From positions 65,003 to 129,002 of the forward strand of contig CAZPSH010000008.1 of NCBI GenBank assembly GCA_964589625.1: a DNA stretch of 64,000 nucleotides, in the 5' to 3' direction. Position numbers and translations under genes: made by a program. The notes beneath the pieces are model-generated. The model had not been told where the DNA came from. It was given only the letters and a program-made list of their open reading frames with translations, and ran no database searches. The stretch is from JBFLVU01 sp964589625 (GTDB lineage: Bacteria; Acidobacteriota; UBA4820; DSQY01). Position 1 is the stretch's first letter. Every line of letters starts with the position of its first letter. Below are positions 26,436 to 34,963 of the stretch, one piece after another.

Positions 26436-27023
26436 ATGGTGTCTCGCACCTATTTCGAGCAGACCGCCCTCATCCACCTGGACTTTCTCTACAACCTCGC
26501 CCTGAAGATCACGAGAAACGAGGACGACGCCCAGGACCTCGTCCAGGAGACCTTTCTCCGGGCGTACCGCTTTTTCGATAAGTACGAGCCGGGGACCAAT
26601 TGCAAGGCTTGGCTCTACCGCATCCTGAAAAACACCTTCATCAACCACTACCGGAAAGCCCACCGCCGGCCCAACGAGGTGGACTTCGACGCCATCGAGG
26701 AGATCCACGAGCGGGAGCTGGAACCCCAGGGGATGAAGATCCCGGACCCCGAGGAGACCCTCCTCAACTCCGTCCTGCGGGACGACGTGCGACAGGCGTT
26801 TCTCAGCCTTCCCAAGGGCTACCGGGAAGCTCTGGCCCTTTCGCTGATCGGGGATTTCTCCTACAAGGAGATCGCCGAAATGATGGGTTGCCCCATCGGA
26901 ACCATCATGTCCCGCATCCACCGGGCCCGGAAGCTCATGCAGAAGCAGCTTGCGGTCCACGCGGCGGACCACAGCTGGGCCGTGCCCTCCGTCCCCGAAC
27001 GGGCGGCCCAGGCGGGGGCCTGA
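26436..27023 (+). CDS. ECF-family RNA polymerase sigma factor
   Basis: 195 residues; region 2 in NEDDAQDLVQETFLRAYRFF and CKAWLYRILKNTFINHYRK, region 4 in LPKGYREALALSLIGDFSYK then EIAEMMGCPIGTIMSRIHRA. The length and IHERELEPQGMKIPDPEETL linker resemble the ECF group that carries a RsrA/ChrR-type partner. ATG 26436 has AAAAGGGG upstream. The next gene encodes a small Cys-rich protein that probably acts as its anti-sigma. Confidence 0.88.
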   Translation: MVSRTYFEQTALIHLDFLYNLALKITRNEDDAQDLVQETFLRAYRFFDKYEPGTNCKAWLYRILKNTFINHYRKAHRRPNEVDFDAIEEIHERELEPQGMKIPDPEETLLNSVLRDDVRQAFLSLPKGYREALALSLIGDFSYKEIAEMMGCPIGTIMSRIHRARKLMQKQLAVHAADHSWAVPSVPERAAQAGA

Positions 27024-27110
27024 CCCTCAAGAAATTTTCCGGCGTTCCGGGAGTTACTCCACTGATGTTCCGGGGGCCCGCGAGGGCGCCGTGGAACGGG
27101 GGAGGACTCC

Positions 27111-27410
27111 TTGGACTGCCGGACCTTTCGCTCGCTGATTCCCCGCTACCTGTCCGGACACCTCGAGGAGGGTCCGAGAGAGGAATTCCAATCCCACGAG
27201 GCCTCCTGCCTTCTTTGCCACAGAACCCTCAGAGGCCGTAGGTCTCTCCGGGAATCGGTTTCCTCCGCAGTCCTCGAGAACCGGCCGGCTCCGGAAGGAT
27301 TGAAGGGGAGCATCCGGGTGTGCATGGAGTGCATGGACAATCCGGGCCGGTTGGTCTGTCCCCGCTTGCGATTCAAGATGAGACTTGTGAAGCCGGATGT
27401 GGTCCAGTAA
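27111..27410 (+). CDS. Small zinc-finger (putative anti-sigma) protein
   Basis: A 99-residue soluble protein with SHEASCLLC (H-x3-C-x2-C, about residues 28-36), the ZAS anti-sigma pattern, after MDCRTFRSLIPRYLSGHLEE. Two further Cys lie in RVCMECMDNPG. No membrane helix, so it would act in the cytoplasm like RsrA. The start is TTG 27111 with GGAGGA five bases upstream. Pairing with the sigma 87 bases upstream is inferred from position. Confidence 0.65.
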   Translation: MDCRTFRSLIPRYLSGHLEEGPREEFQSHEASCLLCHRTLRGRRSLRESVSSAVLENRPAPEGLKGSIRVCMECMDNPGRLVCPRLRFKMRLVKPDVVQ

Positions 27411-27413
27411 ACT
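27385..27413 (+). promoter_or_regulatory. Possible promoter of the TlpA-like gene
   Basis: TTGTGA, 17 bases, TAAACT, inside the 3' end of the zinc-finger gene. The match is moderate (4/6 for each box); the position, about 25 bases before ATG 27439, is suitable. Confidence 0.35.
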
Positions 27414-27438
27414 AAGCTCTTGTGTAGGAGATGGCTCC

Positions 27439-27951
27439 ATGGTCCTTCATCCACGTTTTCTCGGACGGTGGCTTCTGGCGGCGGCCTTCGCCTTGGTTCT
27501 GGCTCCCCCGACCTGGTCCGGCACCCAGGTGGGCCAGCCCGCCGAGGGATTCACGCTGACCTCCGTGGAGGGAGGCAAGTCCGTACGCCTCTCCGACCTC
27601 AAAGGGAAGCCCACCGTCGTGGTCTTCTGGGCCACCTGGTGTCCTCCGTGCCGCAAGGAGATCCCCGACCTCAAGGCCCTCCATCGCGAGTTTGGCCCCA
27701 AGGGACTCAACCTCCTCGCCGTGGCCGTCGCCTTCCGGGAGAGCAAGGAAGACGTGATCCGCTTTAAGAAGGATTACGAACTCCCTTACCCGGTCCTCTG
27801 GGACGAGGAGAACCGGGTGTCCGAGGTATACGGCGTGGCCGGGATCCCCACCGTGATCCTTGTGGACCCCGACGGGGTGATCCGGTACCGCCAGCACTTC
27901 CTGGACGAATCCCTCCGCACCCTGCTGCAGAGCTATCTGCCGAAGGGGTAG
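27439..27951 (+). CDS. TlpA/ResA-like periplasmic thioredoxin
   Basis: Signal peptide (MVLHPRFLGRWLLAAAFALV) then a thioredoxin fold with the reducing active site FWATWCPPCRKEIPDL (Cys about residues 72 and 75) and cis-Pro in GVAGIPTVILVD. Length 170 is typical of ResA/TlpA proteins, which reduce apocytochromes or other exported thiols in the periplasm. ATG 27439 is preferred over ATG 27397 because it starts the signal peptide and has TAGGAG upstream. Ends 15 bases from the convergent comEC. Confidence 0.88.
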   Translation: MVLHPRFLGRWLLAAAFALVLAPPTWSGTQVGQPAEGFTLTSVEGGKSVRLSDLKGKPTVVVFWATWCPPCRKEIPDLKALHREFGPKGLNLLAVAVAFRESKEDVIRFKKDYELPYPVLWDEENRVSEVYGVAGIPTVILVDPDGVIRYRQHFLDESLRTLLQSYLPKG

Positions 27952-27966
27952 CGTGGCCCGCCCATT

Positions 27967-30339
27967 TCAGGGGATTCCCGCTTCCTCAGGGTCGGCCCGC
28001 GTCAGGTGCGGGAGCCAGTCTCCGTCCCTATACCTGTAGAACAGGATGCGGCCCTGGGGGGCCGCGAGCAGAATCGCCCCATCCCGGTCCGTCCTTAGGA
28101 TCTTCGAACCCGCCCGTCCGTACGCCTGGAGCACCGATTCGGCGGGATGGCCGAAGCGGTTGGAGCGTCCCACGCTGAACACCGCCGCCCGGGGCCGGAC
28201 GGCGGCGATCCATCCGGGGGAGTTGGCGGAGGAGGACCCGTGGTGGGGGGCCACGAGCACCTCCGCGCGCGGGGGAGGTCCGGTCTGAAGGAGGCGGGCT
28301 TCGGTGCGGCGACCGATGTCTCCCGTGAAGAGGAGGGAGCGCAGGGGCCCCTGGACGATCAGCACGAGGGACCGGTCGTTCTCCTCCTCTTCCTCCGTTG
28401 AGGTCCGGCCGGGGTTCGCCACGCGGATCCTCCAGGGTCCGATCCGGAACTCGTCCGGGGCGGCCATGGCCAGGAGGGGGACGCCCGCCGAATCGGCTCG
28501 TTTCGCAATCCGGCGCGGGAGGTTCTCCCGTGGTGGGTCCGTGGCCGGGTATCCGAGGAAGCCGACGGGCACGTCAAGAAGCAGTTCCGGCGCGGCGCCG
28601 GCGTGGTCCGCATCCCAGTGGGTCAAGATCATCCCGCGAATCCGCCGCACCCCGGAGGCGGCGAGGAACGGCTCGATCACCGAACGGGCGCTCGTGGGAC
28701 CCCGCGAGGAGGAGGTTCCCGCGTCGACGAGGAGGGCCCCCCCTCCGTCCAGCAGAACCTGGCAGGAGGCCTGGCCCACGTCAAGGACGGCGACGGACGG
28801 CGGGAGGCTCCTCCGGTGATGTTCCGGACGGGCCAGGGCGCCCACGGCGGAAAAGGTCAGGAGGATCCAACCCGCGCGGCGCCAGCGCCCCCTGCGGGCG
28901 AAGAGAACAAAGGCGCCCGCGAAGAGGGCCGCCCATATCCAGGACGGCGGGGGAAGGAAAAGGGACGCTCTCCGCGCGGTCCCCAGGGCCGAGGGGAGCC
29001 AGAGGAAGACTCGTCCGAGCCCCGTCAGGATCCACAGGAGCCCGTCTCCCACAAGGGGGACAAAGGCCAAGCCCGCCATGTAGGGAATTCCGACGGTCAG
29101 GAGACCGAGGAGGGGAACCGAGGCCAAGGGCGTGGCGAGCCATCCGAGGAGGGAGATTCGGTGAAACGTGAGGGCGAGGATCGGAAGCGTGGCGAGCTGG
29201 GCCGAAAAACCGACCCACAGAAGGCGCAGGACCTGCTGGCGGAGACCCGGTCCGGCAAGGGCCTCGGGGAGGGCGTCCCAAAGGACCAGAATCCCGAAGG
29301 TGGCCGCGAAGGTGAGCTGGAATCCCGCGTCGAGCAGCCAGGCCGGTCGGAAGAGCAGGAGGGCCGCCAGGGCGAAGGACCAGGCACCGAAGGCGCCCTG
29401 GGGGCGGGCCAACAGACGGGCCGTCAGGAAGAGCCCGGCCATCAGCAGGGCCCGGGTTAGGGAGGCGCTCGATGCCGCCAGGAGCCCGAACAGGCTCAGG
29501 AGGACCAGGCCCGCACCGTCTCGCACGGACGGCGAGACCCCTGTGGCGTGGGCGAGGAAGGAGAACAGGAGGAGCAGGAGTCCCACGTGCTGTCCCGACA
29601 GGGCCACGAGGTGATAGAGCCCCGATCGGCTGAGAACCTCCACCTGGTCCTCGGAAAGGAGCCCACGCTCCCCCAACAGGACCGCCAGGAGAATGGCGGC
29701 GTCGCCTCCCTCCGCCCGGAGGAACCTCGACTCCAGAGCCCGCCTGTACCGGGAGACGAGACCCCGGAAGGGAGGGGGAGAGGTACGAAAGAGGGCCGGA
29801 CTCCGGCAGGTGGCGACGAGGTCCGTTCCGTCCCGCCTGAGCCGGGCGGCCCGGTTGGATTGCCCCGGATTGGTTGGATGCCGGGGAACCTCCAGGCGCA
29901 AGCTCGCCTCAAAGGTGCTCCCCTCAACGGGCGGGGGGACGGGCAGGTAGGCGAGGACTTGGCTGCGGCACGCCTGGTCCCCTCCGGCTCCTCCAAAGGT
30001 GGCGACGCGAAGGACACAGCGGCTGCCGTCCACCCAAGGCTGTGCGTTCACCACCGAGCCGCGCGCCCAGACGAAGGCTTCCCCGCCGGCCATCCGAACG
30101 TGCTTTTCGAGAGCGTCCGGTTCCCCCTCCCGGAGACCGAGCCCACCGGTCCAGAGTCCGAGGACCGCGGCGAAGAGCATCGTGGAAGCCGTGCGAAATC
30201 GGGATCTGGAAGGCCCGACGGCGGCCAGGGCGCCAGAGGCGACAAGGGGCAGGAAGGGGGTCGCCAGGAAATTGGCCGCCCCCGCGCCAGCCGCCAGGGC
30301 GAGGACGAGGGCGGTCCGACGGCCGGGTTCAAGGCCCAC
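27967..30339 (-). CDS. comEC: Competence DNA-uptake channel ComEC/Rec2
   Basis: 790 residues. An N-terminal OB-like DUF4131 region is followed by the multi-helix Competence domain (SGLYHLVALSGQHVGLLLLL; LTRALLMAGLFLTARLL) and a C-terminal metallo-beta-lactamase domain with ILTHWDADHAGAAPELL and LVAPHHGSSSANSPGW. ComEC is the inner-membrane pore for transforming ssDNA, and the lactamase domain may degrade the second strand. GTG 30339 is chosen because GGGGAGGGGAGG lies just upstream; TTG 30378 is the longest option. Confidence 0.92.
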   Translation of the reverse strand: MGLEPGRRTALVLALAAGAGAANFLATPFLPLVASGALAAVGPSRSRFRTASTMLFAAVLGLWTGGLGLREGEPDALEKHVRMAGGEAFVWARGSVVNAQPWVDGSRCVLRVATFGGAGGDQACRSQVLAYLPVPPPVEGSTFEASLRLEVPRHPTNPGQSNRAARLRRDGTDLVATCRSPALFRTSPPPFRGLVSRYRRALESRFLRAEGGDAAILLAVLLGERGLLSEDQVEVLSRSGLYHLVALSGQHVGLLLLLFSFLAHATGVSPSVRDGAGLVLLSLFGLLAASSASLTRALLMAGLFLTARLLARPQGAFGAWSFALAALLLFRPAWLLDAGFQLTFAATFGILVLWDALPEALAGPGLRQQVLRLLWVGFSAQLATLPILALTFHRISLLGWLATPLASVPLLGLLTVGIPYMAGLAFVPLVGDGLLWILTGLGRVFLWLPSALGTARRASLFLPPPSWIWAALFAGAFVLFARRGRWRRAGWILLTFSAVGALARPEHHRRSLPPSVAVLDVGQASCQVLLDGGGALLVDAGTSSSRGPTSARSVIEPFLAASGVRRIRGMILTHWDADHAGAAPELLLDVPVGFLGYPATDPPRENLPRRIAKRADSAGVPLLAMAAPDEFRIGPWRIRVANPGRTSTEEEEENDRSLVLIVQGPLRSLLFTGDIGRRTEARLLQTGPPPRAEVLVAPHHGSSSANSPGWIAAVRPRAAVFSVGRSNRFGHPAESVLQAYGRAGSKILRTDRDGAILLAAPQGRILFYRYRDGDWLPHLTRADPEEAGIP

Positions 30340-30379
30340 GCACCCCTCCTCCCCTCCCCGCGTTCGTTGCCGAAGCAAA

Positions 30380-30410
30380 GGGCCTCCCCCGCGGGGTGCG
30401 GGGGAGGCCC
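30380..30410 (-). terminator. Strong hairpin after the thioredoxin-TPR gene
   Basis: A perfect 13-bp stem (GGGCCTCCCCCGC with GCGGGGGAGGCCC) around a 5-base loop. On the minus strand it is followed by CTTTGCTT, so it probably ends or attenuates the long minus-strand operon before comEC. Confidence 0.65.
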
Positions 30411-30437
30411 GTGGACCGCGCGGGTTGACGAAACTAC

Positions 30438-31502
30438 TTAGGTCCCGGCCTCCATCTTGAGGATCTTTTCCCTCTGGCCCTTGAGGTACGCGTCGTCCGG
30501 ATTCTTGGCGACGGCCTTCTCGATGGCGGCCAGGGCCTCGGACCTCTTGCCCATCTTGTAGTACACCTCGGCCAGCGTGTCGAGGATCCCCGGGTCCCCC
30601 TGGCTCAGGGCCACGGCCCGCTGTGCGGCCAGAGCGGCCTTGTCGAGCTCCACGCCCAGCTCGGCGCAGTGCCAGGCGTACCCGTTGAGGAATCCCGAAT
30701 CCTCTTGCTTGGACGGGAGGACCTCATGGTACAGGTCGAGCATCTCCCCCTGGGCCTTCTGCTTTTCCTCGGGTGACGTGGCCGCCAGGACCCGCCTGCG
30801 GTGATGCCCCGAAAGGGCGGAGAAGGCCTCATCGGCGTAAGGCTGGATTCCCTTCAGGGCGAGGCCCTTCAAAACCTCCTGGCCCTTAGGAGGATCCTCG
30901 CGCAGGAGGGCCTGGCCCTGGATGAGATCCAGGCCGAGGGCCTCCTGGACCTTGTCCGGGGGCCATCCGCGCCGCGCCGTTTCCACCCAGGCCAGCGCGT
31001 CCTTCGCCGAACCTCGCCCCAGGTACTTCTCCGCGATGTCGCGGGCGAGTTCGGGGGAGGCGGCGGCCTGGTGGCGCACCAGGAGATCGTCGAGGGTGTC
31101 CACGCCGTACAGGTAGGCGAGGAGCGTTCGCGTCCACTCGGAACGACCCTCGTATCCGATGATGCGGTCCACCTCTTTCCCTTGTCCGTCCAGGATCACC
31201 GTGGTGGGAATGCCCCGGAGGCTGAAGGCGCGGCTCAACTCCTTGCCTTCGGGGGTGTCGGTGTTCAGGCGCACCAGAACGGCCGCCTTCGAGAGTCTCT
31301 CCAACATGGGGGGCGTCAGGACTTCACGGTCCAGTTTTGTGCAGCTCCCTCACCAGTCGGCGTAGAACTTGAGGACCACCACCGTCCCCCGCTCCGCGGC
31401 CGCGGCCTTGGCCTGGTCCAGGCTTCCCTGGAACCAGTTTCCCTCGGCGGCGGACAGGACGAGGGGGGCGGCCAGAGCGAGCGCGCCAATCCACCTTCGC
31501 AT
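30438..31502 (-). CDS. Thioredoxin-fold TPR selenoprotein (in-frame TGA = Sec51)
   Basis: Read from ATG 31502, the frame runs through a TGA at 31352-31350 (codon 51) to the stop at 30438: 354 residues. The first 50 residues are a signal peptide and the first half of a thioredoxin fold. TGA falls exactly at the first active-site Cys: YADWUGSCTKLDREVL, against the usual YADWCGSC. Cis-Pro follows in RGIPTTVIL (about residue 99), then TPR-like helices to the end. A separate start at ATG 31307 would lack the active site. A plausible bacterial SECIS follows the TGA. It reads as a periplasmic UxxC oxidoreductase. A point mutation (TGC to TGA) is the alternative. Confidence 0.75.
31308..31352 (-). 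promoter_or_regulatory. Candidate bacterial SECIS element
   Basis: Immediately after the in-frame UGA, GGAC (31332-31329) and GUCC (31322-31319) pair around the apical loop CGUGAA. The loop starts 21 bases after UGA and has G as its second base, within the published limits for bacterial SECIS elements. A weaker lower stem (GGG with CCC) can extend it. By-eye folding only. Confidence 0.45.
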
Positions 31503-31539
31503 GGTCACCTCCACGCCTAAAGTAACATGATCGGAGTGG

Positions 31540-33300
31540 TCAGATTTCCGACCGGAGGCCGGTCCTCGGCAGGATCAGCCGGAATCCGGCGCCCCCGAGG
31601 TCCGACCGGAAGGGCACCAGATCCCCTCCATGCTCCCTCGCGATCTTGCGCGCGATGGGCAGGCCCAGGCCCGTTCCTCCGGGTTTCTGGCTGGAGAAGG
31701 GGGTGAATAGGGACTCCTCCATGCCGGCGGGAAGGCCGGGGCCGTCGTCCTCCACGGCGATGACCACCTCCCCGGAGGTCTCCTCCGCCTGGAGGCGCAC
31801 CCGCCCGGACCGGCCCGTCGTGGAGGCCGCCTCGGCCGCGTTTCGGGCGAGGTTGCGAACGGCCCTCGATAGGGCGTCGGGGTCGGCCCCCGCCTCGAGG
31901 CCTTCCGGGCACTCCACCTTGACTTCAAGGGCCGGCGAGGATTCCCGGAGAAGGGAGGCTTCCTGGAGGAGAAGTTCCCGCAGGGCCACGGTTTCCCGCG
32001 CGAGGGGCAGGGGGCGGGCGAATTCCAGGAGGTTTCGGACCACCTGCTCCACGCGAGCCGCTTCCTCGCGGAGGGCCCGGAAGTGGTCGTCTCCACCGAG
32101 GCCCGGGTGGTCCGCCTCCAGGAGCCTCATGTGCGCGAGGAGGGCGCCGAGGCTGTTGCGGACCTCATGAGCCACGCCCGCGGCCACCTCCCCGAGACGG
32201 CTGAGGGCCTCGGTCTCCCGCAGGGCCCTTCGCAGCGAAGCCACGCCCGTCTGGTCCTTCAGGAGGAGAAGGTGGCCCTTTCGCTGGTGAAGGAGATTGA
32301 AGAGGGGGATTCCCGCCACCTGGAGGACCACTCCCGGTGCCCCCTCCACGTCGTCCCGCAGGGCGATGGCCCGGGTACCGCGCGCCTCGTCCAGCACCTC
32401 TCGCACCGCGGGCCGGGACGCCAGAAGGGCCGCCTCCGCGTCCCCCAGCCGGGGGATCTCGGTGAGGCCGAGGAGGCTTCGCGCCGAGGCGTTCAGGCCG
32501 ATGAGCCGCCCCTCCTCGTCGAAGCGGAGGAATCCCGCGTCGAGATTGGCGCTCAGCGTCTCCGCGAGTCCCTCCACCTCCTCCAGGCGGCGGCGCTCCC
32601 GCGCGTGCAGAGCCTCCAGCTCGGCGGTCCGGCTCCTCAGCTCTGCGAGAGCCTTCTGAAAGACCTGGATGGCGGCCCCCTCTGTCGGGGAAGCCGCCAC
32701 GGAGGAGAGGAGGCTCCCGGCTTCCCTCAGGCTGTCTTCCATTCCCCGGTAGGCCGCGTAGAGCCGGCTGGAGAACCAGGTCATGAGACCCAGGAGAGCG
32801 GCGAGGGCCATCAGGTCCACGGCGAGAGCGGCCACGTACCGTCCCCGCAAGGCGGCGAAGGCGGGGGCACGGAACGCTACGACGAGCGTCCGGCCGTCAT
32901 CGAAGGTGCGCACGTAGTGGGGGTGGGACCCTTCGAATGCGACCACGTCGGAGCCGGTGGGAGGAGGCGAGAGGGCCGGTGGAGTGAAGCCGGGGTCTCC
33001 CCAGACGACTTGCCTTCCCAGGAGAAGGGCGGCGCCCTGCGGACGAACGGCGGCGTCCTTGGGGGGGGAGCCGGGAAGGATCCGGCTCGAAAGCGGCCCG
33101 GAGGCCGGGGAGAGAGGCAGGTGGGCCGCCCGCGCCGCGGCCAGCCGCCCGATCATGGAGGTCTGGCTCTCCACGACCCTTCTCTCCCGCGCGAGGGAGC
33201 GGGACAGGAAGAGGACGAGCCACAGTCCGGCCACGGTGAGGGCGCCGCACAGGAGAAGCCAGGTCCATGCGGAGGCGGTCTTGCGGTCGAAGGCCGTCAT
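31540..33300 (-). CDS. Sensor histidine kinase (NtrB/AtoS-like)
   Basis: 586 residues. Two membrane helices (WTWLLLCGALTVAGLWLVLF and YVAALAVDLMALAALLGL) flank a periplasmic sensor domain. A coiled coil and PAS-like domain follow (LSANLDAGFLRFDEEGRLIG). H-box: RLGEVAAGVAHEVRNSLGA with the phospho-His; N-box: RNLARNAAEAAS; G-boxes: VEDDGPGLPAG and GGTGLGLPIARKI. The HEVRN H-box is of the type that often phosphorylates sigma-54 activators; no response regulator is in the window. Its start overlaps the prepilin peptidase stop (ATGA). Confidence 0.88.
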   Translation of the reverse strand: MTAFDRKTASAWTWLLLCGALTVAGLWLVLFLSRSLARERRVVESQTSMIGRLAAARAAHLPLSPASGPLSSRILPGSPPKDAAVRPQGAALLLGRQVVWGDPGFTPPALSPPPTGSDVVAFEGSHPHYVRTFDDGRTLVVAFRAPAFAALRGRYVAALAVDLMALAALLGLMTWFSSRLYAAYRGMEDSLREAGSLLSSVAASPTEGAAIQVFQKALAELRSRTAELEALHARERRRLEEVEGLAETLSANLDAGFLRFDEEGRLIGLNASARSLLGLTEIPRLGDAEAALLASRPAVREVLDEARGTRAIALRDDVEGAPGVVLQVAGIPLFNLLHQRKGHLLLLKDQTGVASLRRALRETEALSRLGEVAAGVAHEVRNSLGALLAHMRLLEADHPGLGGDDHFRALREEAARVEQVVRNLLEFARPLPLARETVALRELLLQEASLLRESSPALEVKVECPEGLEAGADPDALSRAVRNLARNAAEAASTTGRSGRVRLQAEETSGEVVIAVEDDGPGLPAGMEESLFTPFSSQKPGGTGLGLPIARKIAREHGGDLVPFRSDLGGAGFRLILPRTGLRSEI

Positions 33301-34094
33301 GGCGGAGAGGGGAAGAGGAGCGCCTGGTATCGGCTCCAGAAGGCCGGGCCCCAAAAGAGGGCGCCGAGGCCGGCGGCGCAGAGAAACGTGCCGAAGGGCA
33401 GGGGGGTCCGGCGGTCCTTCCCCGCCGCCAGAAGGTATGCCCCGCCGGCGAGGGTCCCGATCAGGGCGCCCCCGAAGAGGGCGAGGAGCATGCCCTTCCA
33501 ACCCAAGAAGGCTCCCAGCATGGCCAGGAGCTTCACGTCTCCCCAGCCCATGGCCTCCACCGAGAAGAGGGCGTAGGCGCCGATGAGGGCCGCCGGCAGG
33601 GCCGCTCCAAGGACCGCCCCAAGGAGGGACGCTCCCGGGGTCGTCCAGGGGACGAAGGGCGAGGAGACGAGCCCCAGCGCAATGCCGGGCACCGTGAGGC
33701 GGTCCGGGAGGATCTGGTGCTCCAGGTCGATGAGCCCCAGGCACAGCGCGAGGAAAGAAAAGAGGGCGCCGATGGCGGAGGCGGGGGTGGGACCGAAAGC
33801 GGCGGCGCAGGCGAGAAAGAGGCCTCCCGTGGACGCCTCCACCAAGGGGTAGCGGGGGTTGATGGGCGCCCGGCAGGCCGCGCACCGGCCGCGGAGGGCC
33901 ACCCACGACAGGATGGGTACGTTCTGGTGCCACCGGATGGGCGAGCCGCACGCGGGGCAGTGGGAGCCAGGCGAGACCACGGATTCGCGCCGGGGAAGCC
34001 GATGGATGAGCACGTTCGCGAAGGAGCCCCACACCAGGCCGAAGAGAAACGCGGCGGGAAAAAACCAGGAGGACTCGAGCAATGGGTTCACCAT
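33297..34094 (-). CDS. pilD: Type IV prepilin peptidase/N-methylase
   Basis: 265 residues with about eight membrane helices. The N-terminal cytoplasmic methylase loop has two CxxC pairs (CPACGSPIRWHQN and CAACRAPINPRYPL). The two catalytic Asp lie in LIDLEHQILPD and MGWGDVKLLAMLGA (GWGD in place of the usual GxGD, allowed by the pattern). It cleaves and methylates the prepilins at 1-2868. ATG 34094 overlaps the upstream TPR gene by 7 bases; GTG 34091 is an alternative. Confidence 0.92.
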   Translation of the reverse strand: MVNPLLESSWFFPAAFLFGLVWGSFANVLIHRLPRRESVVSPGSHCPACGSPIRWHQNVPILSWVALRGRCAACRAPINPRYPLVEASTGGLFLACAAAFGPTPASAIGALFSFLALCLGLIDLEHQILPDRLTVPGIALGLVSSPFVPWTTPGASLLGAVLGAALPAALIGAYALFSVEAMGWGDVKLLAMLGAFLGWKGMLLALFGGALIGTLAGGAYLLAAGKDRRTPLPFGTFLCAAGLGALFWGPAFWSRYQALLFPSPP

Positions 34095-34963
34095 TGGCCG
34101 TAGGCCCCCCTGAAGTTGAAGGGCTTGCTGCACCGCACTCCCCCGCTGGAGGGATCGTACAGGTACGGCTCCCCATACGGATCCATGGGCACTCCGGGAA
34201 GGAACCCGTCCCGGACCAGGTCCGAGAGGCGCTGGGGACGGGTTCCCTTTTCCTTCGAAAAGGCGGCCACCGCGGCCTCCAGCCGCCTCAGGTCGATCTT
34301 CACCCGCAAATCGAAAATGTTGCGGTCCGCGGCCAGACGGAAGAACCGGCCGCGCGGCGAGTCGTCGCCTTCGAATTGGTCGCGGATCTTGGTCCAGAAC
34401 TCGAGGGATCGCCCATAGTCCCCCCTGTACTTGAGCGAATTGGCCAGCATGTCCTTGATCAGGATCTCCTCGGGATTTCGGTCGTGGGCGATTTGGAAGT
34501 AGCGCGCCGCCTGTTCGTAGTCCTTGGCCTGAAAGAAGGCGTACGTTCCCGCCTCCCAAGGGAGAAGCCAGTTCTTGGAATTGAGGGCGATGCCCTTGTC
34601 GGCCAGCCGGTAGAGGGCGTCCCACTCCTGGTCCAAAGACAAAAAGAGGCACCCGAAGATGTAGGCCTCGTAGAACCGTGGGTCCAGGTCCGTCAGCGTG
34701 TCGAAGGTCCGCAGAAGGTAGGTGCCGCGCACCTCCTCGCCGTACCGGTCGAAATACTGCACCGCCCAGACGAAAATCAGGTCGGCCCACAGGTTCCTCT
34801 GGCCCAGACTGGCCACCTTCATGTACCCGCTCGGGGGGATGTAGTAGGAGCGAAACTCGTCGGAGTAGCCGGAGCGGATATCCGCGAGGCTCGAGTGGAG
34901 GGAGCCCGCCGTTACGAGAAGGGCCGCCAGGAGGATCAGGGCGAGTGCTTGCCGGAGGCTCAT
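34088..34963 (-). CDS. Membrane-anchored TPR protein with GspG-like tail
   Basis: One N-terminal hydrophobic segment (ALALILLAALLVTAG) anchors or exports the protein. The middle is TPR-like (YEAYIFGCLFLSLDQEWDAL; YEQAARYFQIAHDRNPEEIL). The C-terminal 60 residues (LSDLVRDGFLPGVPMDPYGE then PYLYDPSSGGV) look like the end of a GspG-type major pseudopilin, whose DPWGNPY loop binds calcium. The function is unknown. Position between pilD and an ABC exporter suggests an envelope or secretion role. It overlaps both neighbours. Confidence 0.7.
   Translation of the reverse strand: MSLRQALALILLAALLVTAGSLHSSLADIRSGYSDEFRSYYIPPSGYMKVASLGQRNLWADLIFVWAVQYFDRYGEEVRGTYLLRTFDTLTDLDPRFYEAYIFGCLFLSLDQEWDALYRLADKGIALNSKNWLLPWEAGTYAFFQAKDYEQAARYFQIAHDRNPEEILIKDMLANSLKYRGDYGRSLEFWTKIRDQFEGDDSPRGRFFRLAADRNIFDLRVKIDLRRLEAAVAAFSKEKGTRPQRLSDLVRDGFLPGVPMDPYGEPYLYDPSSGGVRCSKPFNFRGAYGQW

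Noticed and set aside
30438..31307. Separate gene starting at ATG 31307 (289 residues)
   Set aside because: It would begin in the middle of a thioredoxin fold and leave a 50-codon coding stretch with signal peptide upstream unexplained. Read-through of the TGA as Sec explains both.
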